51,226 nucleotides of DNA, taken from NCBI RefSeq assembly GCF_003385215.1, contig NZ_PQHW01000044.1, forward strand, positions 1-51,226, written 5' to 3'. A model generated the notes under the pieces. That model was not told the DNA's origin and searched no databases. It saw only the letters and a program-made list of their open reading frames with translations. A program made the position numbers and the translations under genes. The stretch is from Amycolatopsis thermalba (GTDB lineage: Bacteria; Actinomycetota; Actinomycetes; Mycobacteriales; Pseudonocardiaceae). Positions 33,463-42,062 of this stretch are shown here, piece after piece (the first letter of the stretch is position 1; each line of letters begins with the position of its first letter).

Positions 33463-34487
33463 CAGAGCCTCACCAGCCGGGTGCGCCGGGCGATCAGCAC
33501 GAACGCGCCGCCGCCGAGGATGGCCAGCATGATGCCCGCCGGGATCTCCGCCGGGCCCGCGATCAGGCGGCCCGCGACGTCGGCGAGCAGCAGCAGCACC
33601 GCGCCCGCCAGGGCGGAGCACGGGACCAGCCACCGGTGGTCGGGGCCGGTCACGGCGCGCACCACGTGCGGGACGATCAGCCCCAGCGCGGCGATCGGCC
33701 CGGCGGCGGCCGTCGCGGCGCCGGCCAGCAGCGTCACCGCCGCCAGGCCCACCAGCCGGCTCGCCGCGACCGACTGGCCCAGCCCGCGCGCCGTGTCCTC
33801 GCCGAGGGACACCGCGTTCAGCGCCCGCGTGTTGAGCATCGCCAGCACCAGCCCGGCCGCCACGAACGGCAGGATCCCCAGGCTGATGCTCGCGTCGCGG
33901 CCGCTGATCGAACCCACCACCCACCGGCGGTAGACGTCCAGCGTCGGGTTGTCGCTGAGGATCACCAGCGACGTGAACGTCGACAGCAGCGCCATCACGG
34001 CCGCACCGGCCAGCGCCATCGGCACCGGGCTCAGCTGCCGCCCGCTAGAGCCGATCGCGAACACCGCGGCGGTCACGCCGAGCGCCCCGGCGAACCCGAA
34101 CCACACCTGGCCACCGGGATCGACGACCCCGAACAGTTGCGCGGCCAGCGCCACCGCGAGCGCGGCGCCCGCGTTGATGCCGAGCAGGCCCGGATCGGCC
34201 AGCGGGTTGCGCGTGTGCCCCTGCATGAGGACCCCGGCGGCGCCCAGCGCCAGACCGGCGAGCACGCCGAGTGCCGTGCGGGGCAGACGCACCTCGCGGA
34301 CGATCGTCGCCGCTTCGCTGCCGTCGTCGTGCAGCAGCACCCGGACCGCGGTGCCCAGCCCCAGGTCGTTGCTACCCAGGACCAGGCTCAACGCGACCGC
34401 GACGACCAGCGCCACCAGCAGGAACACCAGGAGCAACAGCCGGCGAGGCGTCGTCCTGGTCACTGTTGGTGACATGAGCTCGTTCAC
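33462..34487 (-). CDS. FecCD-family siderophore permease (first subunit)
   Basis: 341 residues, nine to ten transmembrane helices. Motifs RLPRTALGVLAGLALGAAG, HTRNPLADPGLLG and GPIAALGLIVPHVVR are intact. GTG 34487 fits a leaderless start (TAAGTT, 7 nt upstream, inside the iron-box region); ATG 34475 is the alternative. First gene of the iron-uptake operon. No ATPase gene is present in the cluster, so the energising subunit must come from elsewhere. Confidence 0.86.
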   Translation of the reverse strand: MNELMSPTVTRTTPRRLLLLVFLLVALVVAVALSLVLGSNDLGLGTAVRVLLHDDGSEAATIVREVRLPRTALGVLAGLALGAAGVLMQGHTRNPLADPGLLGINAGAALAVALAAQLFGVVDPGGQVWFGFAGALGVTAAVFAIGSSGRQLSPVPMALAGAAVMALLSTFTSLVILSDNPTLDVYRRWVVGSISGRDASISLGILPFVAAGLVLAMLNTRALNAVSLGEDTARGLGQSVAASRLVGLAAVTLLAGAATAAAGPIAALGLIVPHVVRAVTGPDHRWLVPCSALAGAVLLLLADVAGRLIAGPAEIPAGIMLAILGGGAFVLIARRTRLVRL

Positions 34488-34494
34488 GCTCTGC

Positions 34495-34516
34495 AACTTA
34501 GCTTAGCCGTACCTAA
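34495..34516 (-). promoter_or_regulatory. Iron box (IdeR/DmdR type) with embedded -10
   Basis: TTAGCTTAGCCGTACCTAA (34498-34516) matches the DtxR/IdeR 19-bp consensus at 15 of 19 positions. The minus-strand -10 TAAGTT (34495-34500) overlaps it, so iron-bound repressor would block initiation. Confidence 0.78.
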
Positions 34517-34607
34517 GCTCGGAAGTGTGACGTTCGTTCAGGTTATGGACACGCGGTGTACCGGCACGCGGCTCGCGACGGTCACCCGCCGCTGATGACA
34601 TGGCCGC

Positions 34608-36140
34608 ATGTGCATGGGTTGCGGAGTTTCCCGACGCGGTTTCCTGCAGGCGGCGTCGGTGGCCGGCGCGGTGACGCTCGCGCCGGTGACGTTCGCGGAG
34701 GCGGCCGAGGGGCGGACCGAGACCAAGGTGCTGACCGGGCGGTTCGAGCCGGGCACGGCCGACTTCGTGTACCTGCCGGTGGAGGTCCCGGCCGGGGTGA
34801 GCCAGTTGTCGGTGGTCTACAGCTACGACAAACCGGCCGTGCCCAGCGGGACGCCCGGCAACTCGTGCGACATCGGCATCTTCGACAACCGCGGCGCCGC
34901 GCTCGGCGGCAACGGCTTCCGCGGCTGGTCCGGCGGCTTCCGCGACCGCTTCTCGATCAGCCGCACCGAAGCCACCCCCGGCTACCTGCCCGGCGACATC
35001 ACGCCCGGCACGTGGCACGTCGTGCTCGGCCCGTACACGATCGCGCCGCAGGGCCTGAACTACCGCGTCGAGGTGACCCTCGTCTACGGCCCCGCGGGCG
35101 CGCCGTACCGCCCGAACTACCCGTCCGAGCGCACCCGCACGCGCGGCCGCCGGTGGTACCGCGGCGACTGCCACCTGCACACGGTCCACTCCGACGGCAG
35201 GCGCCTGCCGTCCGAGGTGGCCGCCGGTGCGCGCGAGGCCGGGCTGGACTTCATCACCTCGACCGACCACAACACGTCGTCGTCGCACGGCGCGTGGGGC
35301 CAGTTCGCCGGCGACGACCTGCTGATCATGCTCGGCGAGGAGGTGACCACCCGCAACGGACACTGGCTCGCGCTCGGCGTGCGGCCCGGCCAGTTCGTCG
35401 ACTGGCGGTACCGGTCCCGCGACGGCGAGCTGCCCGAGTACCAGCGTGAGGTGCACCGTTCCGGTGGCCTCTGCGTCGCCGCGCACCCGTACTGCCCGTG
35501 GGTCGGGTGCAACTTCAAGTTCGGCTACGCCGGCTTCGACGCGGTCGAGGTGTGGAACGGCCCGTGGACGTGGGACGACGACGCCGCCGTGTCCGAATGG
35601 GACAACACCCTGGTGGAATCCGTGCGCGGCAAGGGAAGCTGGCTGCCCGCGATGGGCAACAGCGACGCGCACAACCCCGGCCAGACGATCGGCCTGCCGC
35701 AGACCGTCGTCCTCGCCGACGCGCTCACCCGGGACGCGATCCTCGACGGGATCAAGGCCGGGCGGAGCTGGATCGCCGAGTCGGCCGGTGTGGACCTGTC
35801 ACTCGTCGCGACCGGACCGCGCGGGCAGGCCGCCGGCATCGGCGACCGTCTTGCCGTGGCCGCCGGGGACGAGGTGGCCGTGCGGCTGGACGTGTCGGGC
35901 GTGCCGAACGGGACCGTGCGCCTGATCACGGACGAGGGTCAGGTGTTCCAGCAGAGTCTTCCCGCTTCGGGAAGTGGCAGCGTGACGTGGCTGACCACGC
36001 CCGCGGTGTCGGCTTATGTGCGTGCTGAGGTGCGTCACCCCCTTGCTGATGGTTCGGCGGGTGCTCCCGCCCTGTCGGCTGGTCTCAACTTCGGCGCCAT
36101 GGCCGCGATGACGAACCCGATCTTCCTCGGCCGGGTGTGA
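34608..36140 (+). CDS. CehA/McbA family metallohydrolase (PHP domain), Tat-exported
   Basis: 510 residues. The Tat signal has R9-R10 in GVSRRGFLQAASVAG, preceded by an unusual MCMGC. A beta-rich N-domain follows (30-180), then a PHP metal domain with GDCHLHTVHSDG (near 187), TSTDHNTS (near 222), AAHPY and GNSDAHNPG, and finally a small C-terminal domain. CehA/McbA relatives hydrolyse carbaryl and other esters or phosphodiesters; substrate here is unknown. Divergent from the iron-uptake operon. Confidence 0.84.
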   Translation: MCMGCGVSRRGFLQAASVAGAVTLAPVTFAEAAEGRTETKVLTGRFEPGTADFVYLPVEVPAGVSQLSVVYSYDKPAVPSGTPGNSCDIGIFDNRGAALGGNGFRGWSGGFRDRFSISRTEATPGYLPGDITPGTWHVVLGPYTIAPQGLNYRVEVTLVYGPAGAPYRPNYPSERTRTRGRRWYRGDCHLHTVHSDGRRLPSEVAAGAREAGLDFITSTDHNTSSSHGAWGQFAGDDLLIMLGEEVTTRNGHWLALGVRPGQFVDWRYRSRDGELPEYQREVHRSGGLCVAAHPYCPWVGCNFKFGYAGFDAVEVWNGPWTWDDDAAVSEWDNTLVESVRGKGSWLPAMGNSDAHNPGQTIGLPQTVVLADALTRDAILDGIKAGRSWIAESAGVDLSLVATGPRGQAAGIGDRLAVAAGDEVAVRLDVSGVPNGTVRLITDEGQVFQQSLPASGSGSVTWLTTPAVSAYVRAEVRHPLADGSAGAPALSAGLNFGAMAAMTNPIFLGRV

Positions 36141-36263
36141 TCGCCGGTCGCCGTGACGGCTTCGCCGGTCGAAGTCGCTGACCGGGTTGCACGGGCAGCT
36201 TCCGTGTCAGGACGAGGCCGCCCTGGGCCGGGGCTGCTCGTGGTCGCGGCGTGATTCCTGGCG

Positions 36264-37775
36264 TCACCTCCGGAGGGTGGCGCGGACGGCGTCGATGGTG
36301 TCCGCGTCGGCTGGGTCCTTGTCCGGGCGGTAGCGCACCACGCGCGCGAAACGCAGTGCCACACCGCCCGGGTAGCGGGTGCTGACCTGGGCGCCGTCCA
36401 GTTCGATCTCGACCACCAGTTCCGGCCGGACGTGGACCGTCCACTTGTCCCGGTGCGTCTCGATTTCCTGGAACGTCTTGGTCTGCCACGCGAGCAACTC
36501 GTCGGTGAGCCCCTTGAACGTCTTGCCCACCATGATCGGCGGGCCGCCGTCCGGGTCGCGTGCGCCGAGGTGCAGGTTCGACAGGTACCCCGTGCGGCGG
36601 CCGTGGCCCCACTCCGCGGCGAGGACGACGAGGTCGAGCGTGTGCACCGGCTTCACCTTCAGCCACGCCCGCCCCCGCCGCCCCGCCGCGTACGGCGAGT
36701 CGAGCGCTTTCACCATGACGCCCTCGTGCCCGGCGTCGAGGGCCGCCGCGAGGATCGCGCTCGGATCCGGCGGTTCGCTCCGCCCCGGGATGAGGTGCTC
36801 GCCGGCCACCCGGCGCAGCGCCTCGTTGCGCTCCCGCAACGGCTTGTCCAGCAGGTCCGTACCGTCCAGGTGCAGGCAGTCGAAGAAGTACGGTCGCAGC
36901 AGCAACGCGCGCACCTGCTCCTCGCGCGTGCTGCCGAACCGGCTCATCGTCTCCTGGAACGGCCGTGGCCTGCCGTCGTCGGTCAGCGCGAGCGTCTCGC
37001 CGTCGAGCACCACCGACCGGCAGGGCAGTGCTCGCACCAGAGACACCAGCTCGCCCACGTGCTGGGTGATCTCGCGCAGCGTTCGCGTGTAGACGTGCAC
37101 CTCGTCGCCGTCGCGGTGCACCTGTATCCGCGCTCCGTCCATTTTGTACTCGACGATGGCGGACGGGTGCTCGCGCACCGCCTCGTCGAGCGATTCCGCC
37201 GGGGACGCCAGCATCGGCCGAAGCGGACGCCCCAGCTCGAGCCCGAAGCCGCCGAGCGCGGCCTCGCCGCCGGTGACCGCGGCCAGCGCGGTGACCGGCA
37301 GCCGCCCGGACAGCATGAACGCGCGCCGGACCGCTTCGGCGGGCACGTTCGCCGCCGCCGCGATCGCGTCGAGCATCACGCCTTCCAGCGCTCCCTGCCG
37401 CAGCTCGCCGGTGAGCAGGCGGAAGAGGAACTGCTGTTCGGCTTCGGTGGCCCGGGTGAACAGCCCGGTCAGCAGGCCGGACCGGCGCCTGGCCGACCCG
37501 CTGCCCGAAGCGGCACCCACTTCGCCGAGGGCGGCGTCGACCTCGGCCACTGTCAGATTCGGTTCGTCGGCCGGGCTCGCGCCCAGCTCGGCCAGCGTGC
37601 GCCAGCCCGTGCCGATCCGGCCCTGGGTGGGCCGGCCGGTCAGGAAGGCCACGACGGCGGGCAGTTCCCGCTCGTCCGCGCGGTTGAGCAGGTCTGCCAG
37701 CGTCGCGACCTTCGCCTTGCGCGAGCGGGTGGCCGCTAGCGAGGCGGAGGCTGTGACGACGTCGGCGAGGAGCAT
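36264..37775 (-). CDS. ligB: ATP-dependent DNA ligase (LigB type)
   Basis: 503 residues. The N-terminal DNA-binding domain (1-190) precedes the adenylation domain with nucleophile Lys211 in EYKMDGARIQV and motifs VLDGE, FFDCLHLDG, EGVMVK and AWLKVKP. The OB domain ends near 490. Length matches mycobacterial LigB (Rv3062). Such ligases are dispensable and repair-associated. The gene starts 40 bp inside the upstream EamA exporter gene, so the two are co-transcribed. The 123-bp gap downstream (36141-36263) shows nothing of note. Confidence 0.9.
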   Translation of the reverse strand: MLLADVVTASASLAATRSRKAKVATLADLLNRADERELPAVVAFLTGRPTQGRIGTGWRTLAELGASPADEPNLTVAEVDAALGEVGAASGSGSARRRSGLLTGLFTRATEAEQQFLFRLLTGELRQGALEGVMLDAIAAAANVPAEAVRRAFMLSGRLPVTALAAVTGGEAALGGFGLELGRPLRPMLASPAESLDEAVREHPSAIVEYKMDGARIQVHRDGDEVHVYTRTLREITQHVGELVSLVRALPCRSVVLDGETLALTDDGRPRPFQETMSRFGSTREEQVRALLLRPYFFDCLHLDGTDLLDKPLRERNEALRRVAGEHLIPGRSEPPDPSAILAAALDAGHEGVMVKALDSPYAAGRRGRAWLKVKPVHTLDLVVLAAEWGHGRRTGYLSNLHLGARDPDGGPPIMVGKTFKGLTDELLAWQTKTFQEIETHRDKWTVHVRPELVVEIELDGAQVSTRYPGGVALRFARVVRYRPDKDPADADTIDAVRATLRR

Positions 37776-38662
37776 GCGGACATCATCTCTCGCCCCACCG
37801 ACAATTTCCGGGGACGCAGGACCACGGCGACCGCGCCCAGGCAGACGACGAGCCCGAGCAGACCACGCAGGGTGATCGAATCGCCGAACATGAGCCAGGC
37901 GAGCACCATCGTCGTAGGTGGTGTGAGGTACAGCAGGCTCGACACCGTCGTCACCGAGCTACGACGCAGGACGAGCCAGTAGCAGCCGTATCCCCCGAAC
38001 GTGGAGAACACGACGACCCACCCGACCGCGACCCAGAAGTCCGGATCCGCCGGTGGAGTCAGGTCTCCGGTGAGCGCCGCGATGCCGGTGAACAGGACCG
38101 CACTGGTCACGCACTGCACCACGAGGCCGTCCCAGAGCGGCACGGCGGACGCCGTCTTGCGTTCGATCAGGGTGGCGGCGACCAGGGCGAGCATCGACAG
38201 GAACGGCAGCGCGTAGGCCAGCGGCGGGGTGCCCGGGCGGCCGGACAGGTCGTCGCTCACCACCAGCGGCACCCCGGCCAGCCCGACGACCAACCCGGCC
38301 CACCGCAGCGCCCCGGCGCGTTCGCCCAGCACGAACTGGCTGAGCACCACCGCGACGATCGGTTGCAGCGCGGCGATCAACGCCGACGTCCCGGCAGCCA
38401 CGCCGAGATCCGCCGCCGCGTACACGCCGTACAGGTAGGCGCCCTGGGAGAGCACGCCGAGACCGGCCTGGATCGCGGCGTCGCGGGGCCGCATCGAGCG
38501 GCGGCGGATGATCCACCACGCGCCCAGCAGCAGGCCCGCGGCGAGGAACCGCCAGGCCAGGAGCGCCACCGCGCCGCCGGAGTGGGCGCCCAGCGTCGCG
38601 CCCACGAAACCGGAGCTCCAGAACAGGACGAAACCGGTTCCGGCGACGACGTTCCCCCGCAT
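37736..38662 (-). CDS. EamA/DMT-family exporter
   Basis: 308 residues, ten transmembrane helices in two EamA repeats (VLFWSSGFVGATLGAHSGG in the first, STFGGYGCYWLVLRRSSVTT in the second). Likely exports a small metabolite or drug. AGGAGG lies 4 nt before the ATG. Divergent TetR gene and a 25-bp palindrome upstream indicate local repression. The coding end overlaps ligB by 40 bp. Confidence 0.86.
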   Translation of the reverse strand: MRGNVVAGTGFVLFWSSGFVGATLGAHSGGAVALLAWRFLAAGLLLGAWWIIRRRSMRPRDAAIQAGLGVLSQGAYLYGVYAAADLGVAAGTSALIAALQPIVAVVLSQFVLGERAGALRWAGLVVGLAGVPLVVSDDLSGRPGTPPLAYALPFLSMLALVAATLIERKTASAVPLWDGLVVQCVTSAVLFTGIAALTGDLTPPADPDFWVAVGWVVVFSTFGGYGCYWLVLRRSSVTTVSSLLYLTPPTTMVLAWLMFGDSITLRGLLGLVVCLGAVAVVLRPRKLSVGREMMSACSSPTSSQPPPR

Positions 38663-38673
38663 GCGGCCTCCTT

Positions 38674-38723
38674 CGGTATACAGGTCGGTATAGCTACCGT
38701 AGCTATACCGGTCGGTGTACTGT
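38674..38723. promoter_or_regulatory. TetR operator region between exporter and regulator
   Basis: A perfect 25-bp palindrome at 38686-38710 has arms CGGTATAGCTA around a CCG centre. Flanking half-sites CGGTATAC (38674-38681) and CGGTGTAC (38713-38720) extend the symmetry. TACTGT (38718-38723) is 6 nt before GTG 38730 and would be covered by the bound regulator. Confidence 0.82.
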
Positions 38724-38729
38724 CAAGTC

Positions 38730-39308
38730 GTGGAGACGGACAAGCCGCTGACCCCGGCCGCCGAACGGATCCTCACGGTCGCCGGGAAGCTGTTCTACGA
38801 CAACGGGATCCACGCGGTGGGCGTGGACACGATCGCCGCCGAGGCCGGGGTGACCAAGAAGACCCTGTACGACCGGTTCGGTTCGAAGGCCGAGCTGGTC
38901 GCGCTCTACCTGTGGCGCCGGGACGTGCGGTGGCGCGAGCGGGTCCACTCGTTCGCCGGCCGCCGGTCGACGCCTGCTCGCCGGCTGCTGGCGGTGTTCG
39001 ACGCGCTCGCGGACTGGCTCGCGACCGAGAACACGCGGGGCTGCGCGTTCGTCAACGCGCACGCCGAGCTGCCGGAGGCGGACCACCCGGGGCGCCAGGT
39101 GATCGCGGCGTCGAAACGGTGGTTGCTGGGCTACCTGCGGGACATCGCGGCGGAGGCGGGGGTGCGCAACCCCGCGCGGCTGGCGGAGGCGTTGCTGATC
39201 CTCGTCGAGGGGGCGACGGTGGCCGCGTCGCTCGACGTGACGCCGACGGCCGTGGCGACGGCGAAGCGGGTCGCGAAGTCGCTGATCGAGGAGGCGACCG
39301 GGAGCTGA
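38730..39308 (+). CDS. TetR family regulator of the EamA exporter
   Basis: 192 residues. The HTH (VDTIAAEAGVTKKTLYDRFG) is followed by a TetR C-domain with WLATENTRGCAFVNAHAELP, seen in regulators of multidrug or metabolite exporters. GTG 38730 is chosen from the leaderless -10 spacing; GTG 38715 lies within the operator. Divergent from the exporter and separated by the palindrome, so autorepression plus exporter and ligB control is the simple reading. Confidence 0.85.
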   Translation: METDKPLTPAAERILTVAGKLFYDNGIHAVGVDTIAAEAGVTKKTLYDRFGSKAELVALYLWRRDVRWRERVHSFAGRRSTPARRLLAVFDALADWLATENTRGCAFVNAHAELPEADHPGRQVIAASKRWLLGYLRDIAAEAGVRNPARLAEALLILVEGATVAASLDVTPTAVATAKRVAKSLIEEATGS

Positions 39309-39432
39309 GCGGACAGCCCGGAGAGCCGGGCAGGGTCGCCGACACCCAGCACATTCCCCGTCCCCAGCGGTAGGGCCCCGGTCACTGGGATGGCTCTTGC
39401 TCCGCCGCGCGGCCGAACCGTACCGTGGGCGA

Positions 39433-39577
39433 GCCGTGGTGCTCGGGAAGTCCGGTGTGAAACCGGCGCGGCCCTCGCCACTGTGAACGGGAAGTCCCGG
39501 CCCGGGACAGCCACTGGACGCGAGTCCGGGAAGGCGGGCCGCGGATGTCGATCCGAAGCCAGGAGACCGGCCACGGC
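39433..39577 (+). ncRNA. Cobalamin riboswitch
   Basis: The closing stem GCCGTGG (39433-39439) pairs with CCACGGC (39571-39577). In order it has GGGAAGTCCGGTGTGAAACC, GCCACTGTGA, GGGAAGTCCC, GCCACTGG, GGGAAGGC and the B12 box AAGCCAGGAGACC (39556-39568), the full set of the Rfam cobalamin element. It precedes the Ni/Co transporter by 40 nt. Bases 39309-39432 hold only a short hairpin (39316-39331). Confidence 0.95.
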
Positions 39578-39617
39578 ACCGATTGGACCATCCACGAGGT
39601 GCTGGAAGGCGGTCTCC

Positions 39618-40688
39618 ATGGGGACTTCACCCACCCTGTCCGGGCGCAGGCAGGACACCTATCGCACGGGCCTGTTGCTGCTGGCGATCGTCGTGTTGCA
39701 CGCGGTCGCCTTCGGGATCCTCGCGTTGCTCGTGGTGCCCGGGCACTACGCCGTCGGCACGCAGGTGTTCGGCTTCGGGCTGGGGCTCACGGCCTACACG
39801 CTCGGCATGCGGCACGCGTTCGACGCCGACCACATCGCCGCGATCGACAACACCACCCGCAAGCTCATGGCCGAGGGCCAACGCCCGCTCTCCGTCGGGT
39901 TCTGGTTCGCCCTCGGGCATTCCACCGTGGTCGTCGTGCTGGCGGTGCTCGTCGCGATCGGCGCGAAGGGCATCCTGAGCTGGACCGAGGACGGCTCGTC
40001 CGCGCACCGGGTGCTCGGCCTCATCTCCACCGGCGCGTCCGGCGGGTTCCTGTACCTGATCGGCATCCTCAACCTGGTCGCGCTGATCGGGATCTGGAAG
40101 GTGTGGCGCGAGCTGCGTCGCGGCCGCTTCGACGAGGCCGAGCTGGAGGCCCGGCTCGACTCGCGCGGGTTCGTCAACCGCTTCCTCGGCCGCCTCACCC
40201 GCTCGATCCGCCGCCCCGGCCAGATGTACCTGGTCGGGCTGCTGTTCGGCGTCGGGTTCGACACCGCCACCGAGGTGCTCCTGCTGGCGCTCGCCGGGTC
40301 CGGCGCCGCGGCCGGCCTGCCCTGGTACGCGATCCTGTGCCTGCCGCTGCTGTTCGCGGCCGGGATGAGCCTGTTCGACACGCTCGACGGCACGTTCATG
40401 AACTTCGCCTACGACTGGGCCTTCGCCAACCCGGTCCGCAAGATCTACTACAACCTCACGATCACCGGCCTGTCCGTCGCGGTGGCGCTGGTCATCGGCA
40501 CGATCGAACTGGTCGGCGTGGCCAGGGACGACCTGGGCTGGTCCGGCGCGCTGATCGACTGGATCGCCGACATCGAGCTGGACAACGTCGGCTACATCGT
40601 CGTCGGGTTGTTCGTCGTCGTGTGGGTGGCCGCCATCGCCTACTGGCGGCTCGCCCGCGTCGAGCACCGCTGGAGCTCAGCCGAGTGA
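39618..40688 (+). CDS. NiCoT-family nickel/cobalt transporter (HoxN/NixA)
   Basis: 356 residues, eight transmembrane helices. The signature HAFDADHIAAIDNTTR contains the H-x4-DH metal motif; LGHSTVVV and GFDTATEVLLLAL are the other family motifs. Control by a cobalamin riboswitch points to Co2+ uptake for B12 synthesis. ATG 39618 has GGAAGG 8 nt upstream. Its 3' end overlaps the convergent sigma-factor gene by 12 bp. Confidence 0.92.
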   Translation: MGTSPTLSGRRQDTYRTGLLLLAIVVLHAVAFGILALLVVPGHYAVGTQVFGFGLGLTAYTLGMRHAFDADHIAAIDNTTRKLMAEGQRPLSVGFWFALGHSTVVVVLAVLVAIGAKGILSWTEDGSSAHRVLGLISTGASGGFLYLIGILNLVALIGIWKVWRELRRGRFDEAELEARLDSRGFVNRFLGRLTRSIRRPGQMYLVGLLFGVGFDTATEVLLLALAGSGAAAGLPWYAILCLPLLFAAGMSLFDTLDGTFMNFAYDWAFANPVRKIYYNLTITGLSVAVALVIGTIELVGVARDDLGWSGALIDWIADIELDNVGYIVVGLFVVVWVAAIAYWRLARVEHRWSSAE

Positions 40689-41231
40689 CGCCGCTCGCCC
40701 GTTCGAGTTGAGTGCGCTGGTCAGGTCCTCGCGGGCGCGGAACACGCGGGACCGGATGGTGCCGACCGCGCAGTCGCACACCTCCGCCGCGTCCGCGTAG
40801 GACAGCCCGATCACCTGCGTGAGCACGAACGCCTCCCGGCGCTCGGGCTCCAGCTCGGCGATCAGCTCGCGCAGCACGACGAGCCGGCCGTGGTCGGGCG
40901 TCCGGGCCCCGCTCTGCTCGGCGGTCGCCACCCAGTCCTCGACCTGGCTGGTCCGCGGGCGGCGGCGGGTCGTGCGCAGGTGGTCGGCCGCGACGCGCTT
41001 GGCGATGGACAGCAGCCACATCCGGGCGGGCGAGCGGCCGGCGAACGACGGCAGCGCGGCGAAGGCCCGCAGATAGGTCTCCTGCACCAGGTCCTCGGCC
41101 ACACCGGGGTCGGACAGGTAGGTCAGCAGCCGGTGCAGCTGGCGCTGGGTCGCGGACACGAAACGCTCGGCGGCCGCCCGATCCCCGCGTGCCGCCAGGA
41201 AGGCGTGCCGGGTGATCTCGTCGTCGTCCAT
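40677..41231 (-). CDS. ECF RNA polymerase sigma factor
   Basis: 184 residues. Region 2 (DLVQETYLRAFAALPSFAG, WLLSIAKRVAADHLR) and region 4 (LTQVIGLSYADAAEVCDCAV) are complete and joined by a short linker. GGGAGG lies 8 nt before the ATG. The divergent zf-HC2 membrane protein is the probable anti-sigma factor. Size and region order resemble SigC-like ECF factors; the regulon is unknown. Confidence 0.88.
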   Translation of the reverse strand: MDDDEITRHAFLAARGDRAAAERFVSATQRQLHRLLTYLSDPGVAEDLVQETYLRAFAALPSFAGRSPARMWLLSIAKRVAADHLRTTRRRPRTSQVEDWVATAEQSGARTPDHGRLVVLRELIAELEPERREAFVLTQVIGLSYADAAEVCDCAVGTIRSRVFRAREDLTSALNSNGRAASLG

Positions 41232-41301
41232 TGCGCGTTCCTCCCAGTGCGGGCCCTGGCCGATGACCTTATGGCCAACCGGTCCCCGCGGTCGAAGGGG
41301 T

Positions 41302-41317
41302 GCGGGAACTATCCCGC
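41302..41317. promoter_or_regulatory. Palindrome between sigma and anti-sigma genes
   Basis: GCGGGAACTATCCCGC has 6-bp arms around ACTA. It contains GGGAAC, an ECF -35-like core, 30 bp upstream of the anti-sigma start. Confidence 0.45.
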
Positions 41318-41339
41318 GGGACAGGACGACCTGGCAGAC

Positions 41340-42062
41340 ATGGACTGTGCGACCGCGCGCGAGGCGATCTCGGCCACCCTCGACGGTGAGGACCCGGGGG
41401 TGGATCCGGCTGCGCTGGACGAGCACGTGACGCGCTGCGCGGCCTGCCTGGCCTGGCAGGACGAGGCGGCGGCGGTGACGCGGCTGGTGCGCCTGGAACC
41501 GGCCGCGGCGTCGCCGGACGTGGCCGGGCGCGTGCTCGACCACGCGCCCGCCCGGCCGGCCCGGCACGACTGGCCGCGGTGGGCGCTGGTGATCACCGCG
41601 GTCGCCCAGCTGTCCATTGTGGTGTCGCTGCTGTTCGTGCCGCAGCGGATGGGCGACGGGATGGTCGTCCAGCCCGGTTCGCACGTCGAGCACGAGGCCG
41701 CGGCGTTCAACTTCGCCATCGCGATCGCCCTGCTGTGGGCGGCCGCCAAGCCGCGCCAGGCGCGCAGCCAGCTGCCGGTCCTGCTCAGCTTCGCCGCCGT
41801 GCTGGCCGGGTTGTCCCTGTTCGACGTGCTCGGCGGCCGGGTCGGCTGGGAACGGCTGGCCAGCCACCTGCCGCTGCTGTTCGGCGTGGTCTGCGCGGTG
41901 CTGGTCGCGCGGCGCGAGGGCCGGTGGCCGTGGCCCGGCAACCGGGCGGGCGCCGAGCCGGTGGACCGGACCAGCCTCGACGAAACCGGCCGGGAACTCG
42001 CCGAGCCCGCCGACCGGTCGCGCGAGTATCAGCCGCCGGCGGCGCGGCGCAACGTCGCCTGA
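41340..42062 (+). CDS. Membrane anti-sigma factor with zf-HC2 domain
   Basis: 240 residues. The N-terminal zinc-finger anti-sigma domain has H29-x3-C33-x2-C36 in DEHVTRCAACLAW. Four hydrophobic helices follow (about 78-100, 120-138, 145-165, 175-195) and then a charged tail. It would hold the divergent ECF sigma factor inactive at the membrane until an unknown signal. ATG 41340 has only a weak ribosome binding site. Its end overlaps the convergent MmyB-type regulator by 34 bp. Confidence 0.82.
   Translation: MDCATAREAISATLDGEDPGVDPAALDEHVTRCAACLAWQDEAAAVTRLVRLEPAAASPDVAGRVLDHAPARPARHDWPRWALVITAVAQLSIVVSLLFVPQRMGDGMVVQPGSHVEHEAAAFNFAIAIALLWAAAKPRQARSQLPVLLSFAAVLAGLSLFDVLGGRVGWERLASHLPLLFGVVCAVLVARREGRWPWPGNRAGAEPVDRTSLDETGRELAEPADRSREYQPPAARRNVA

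Noticed and set aside
34503-35672. 389-codon minus-strand frame opposite the CehA-like gene
   Set aside because: No domain; the plus strand has a Tat signal and full PHP motifs.
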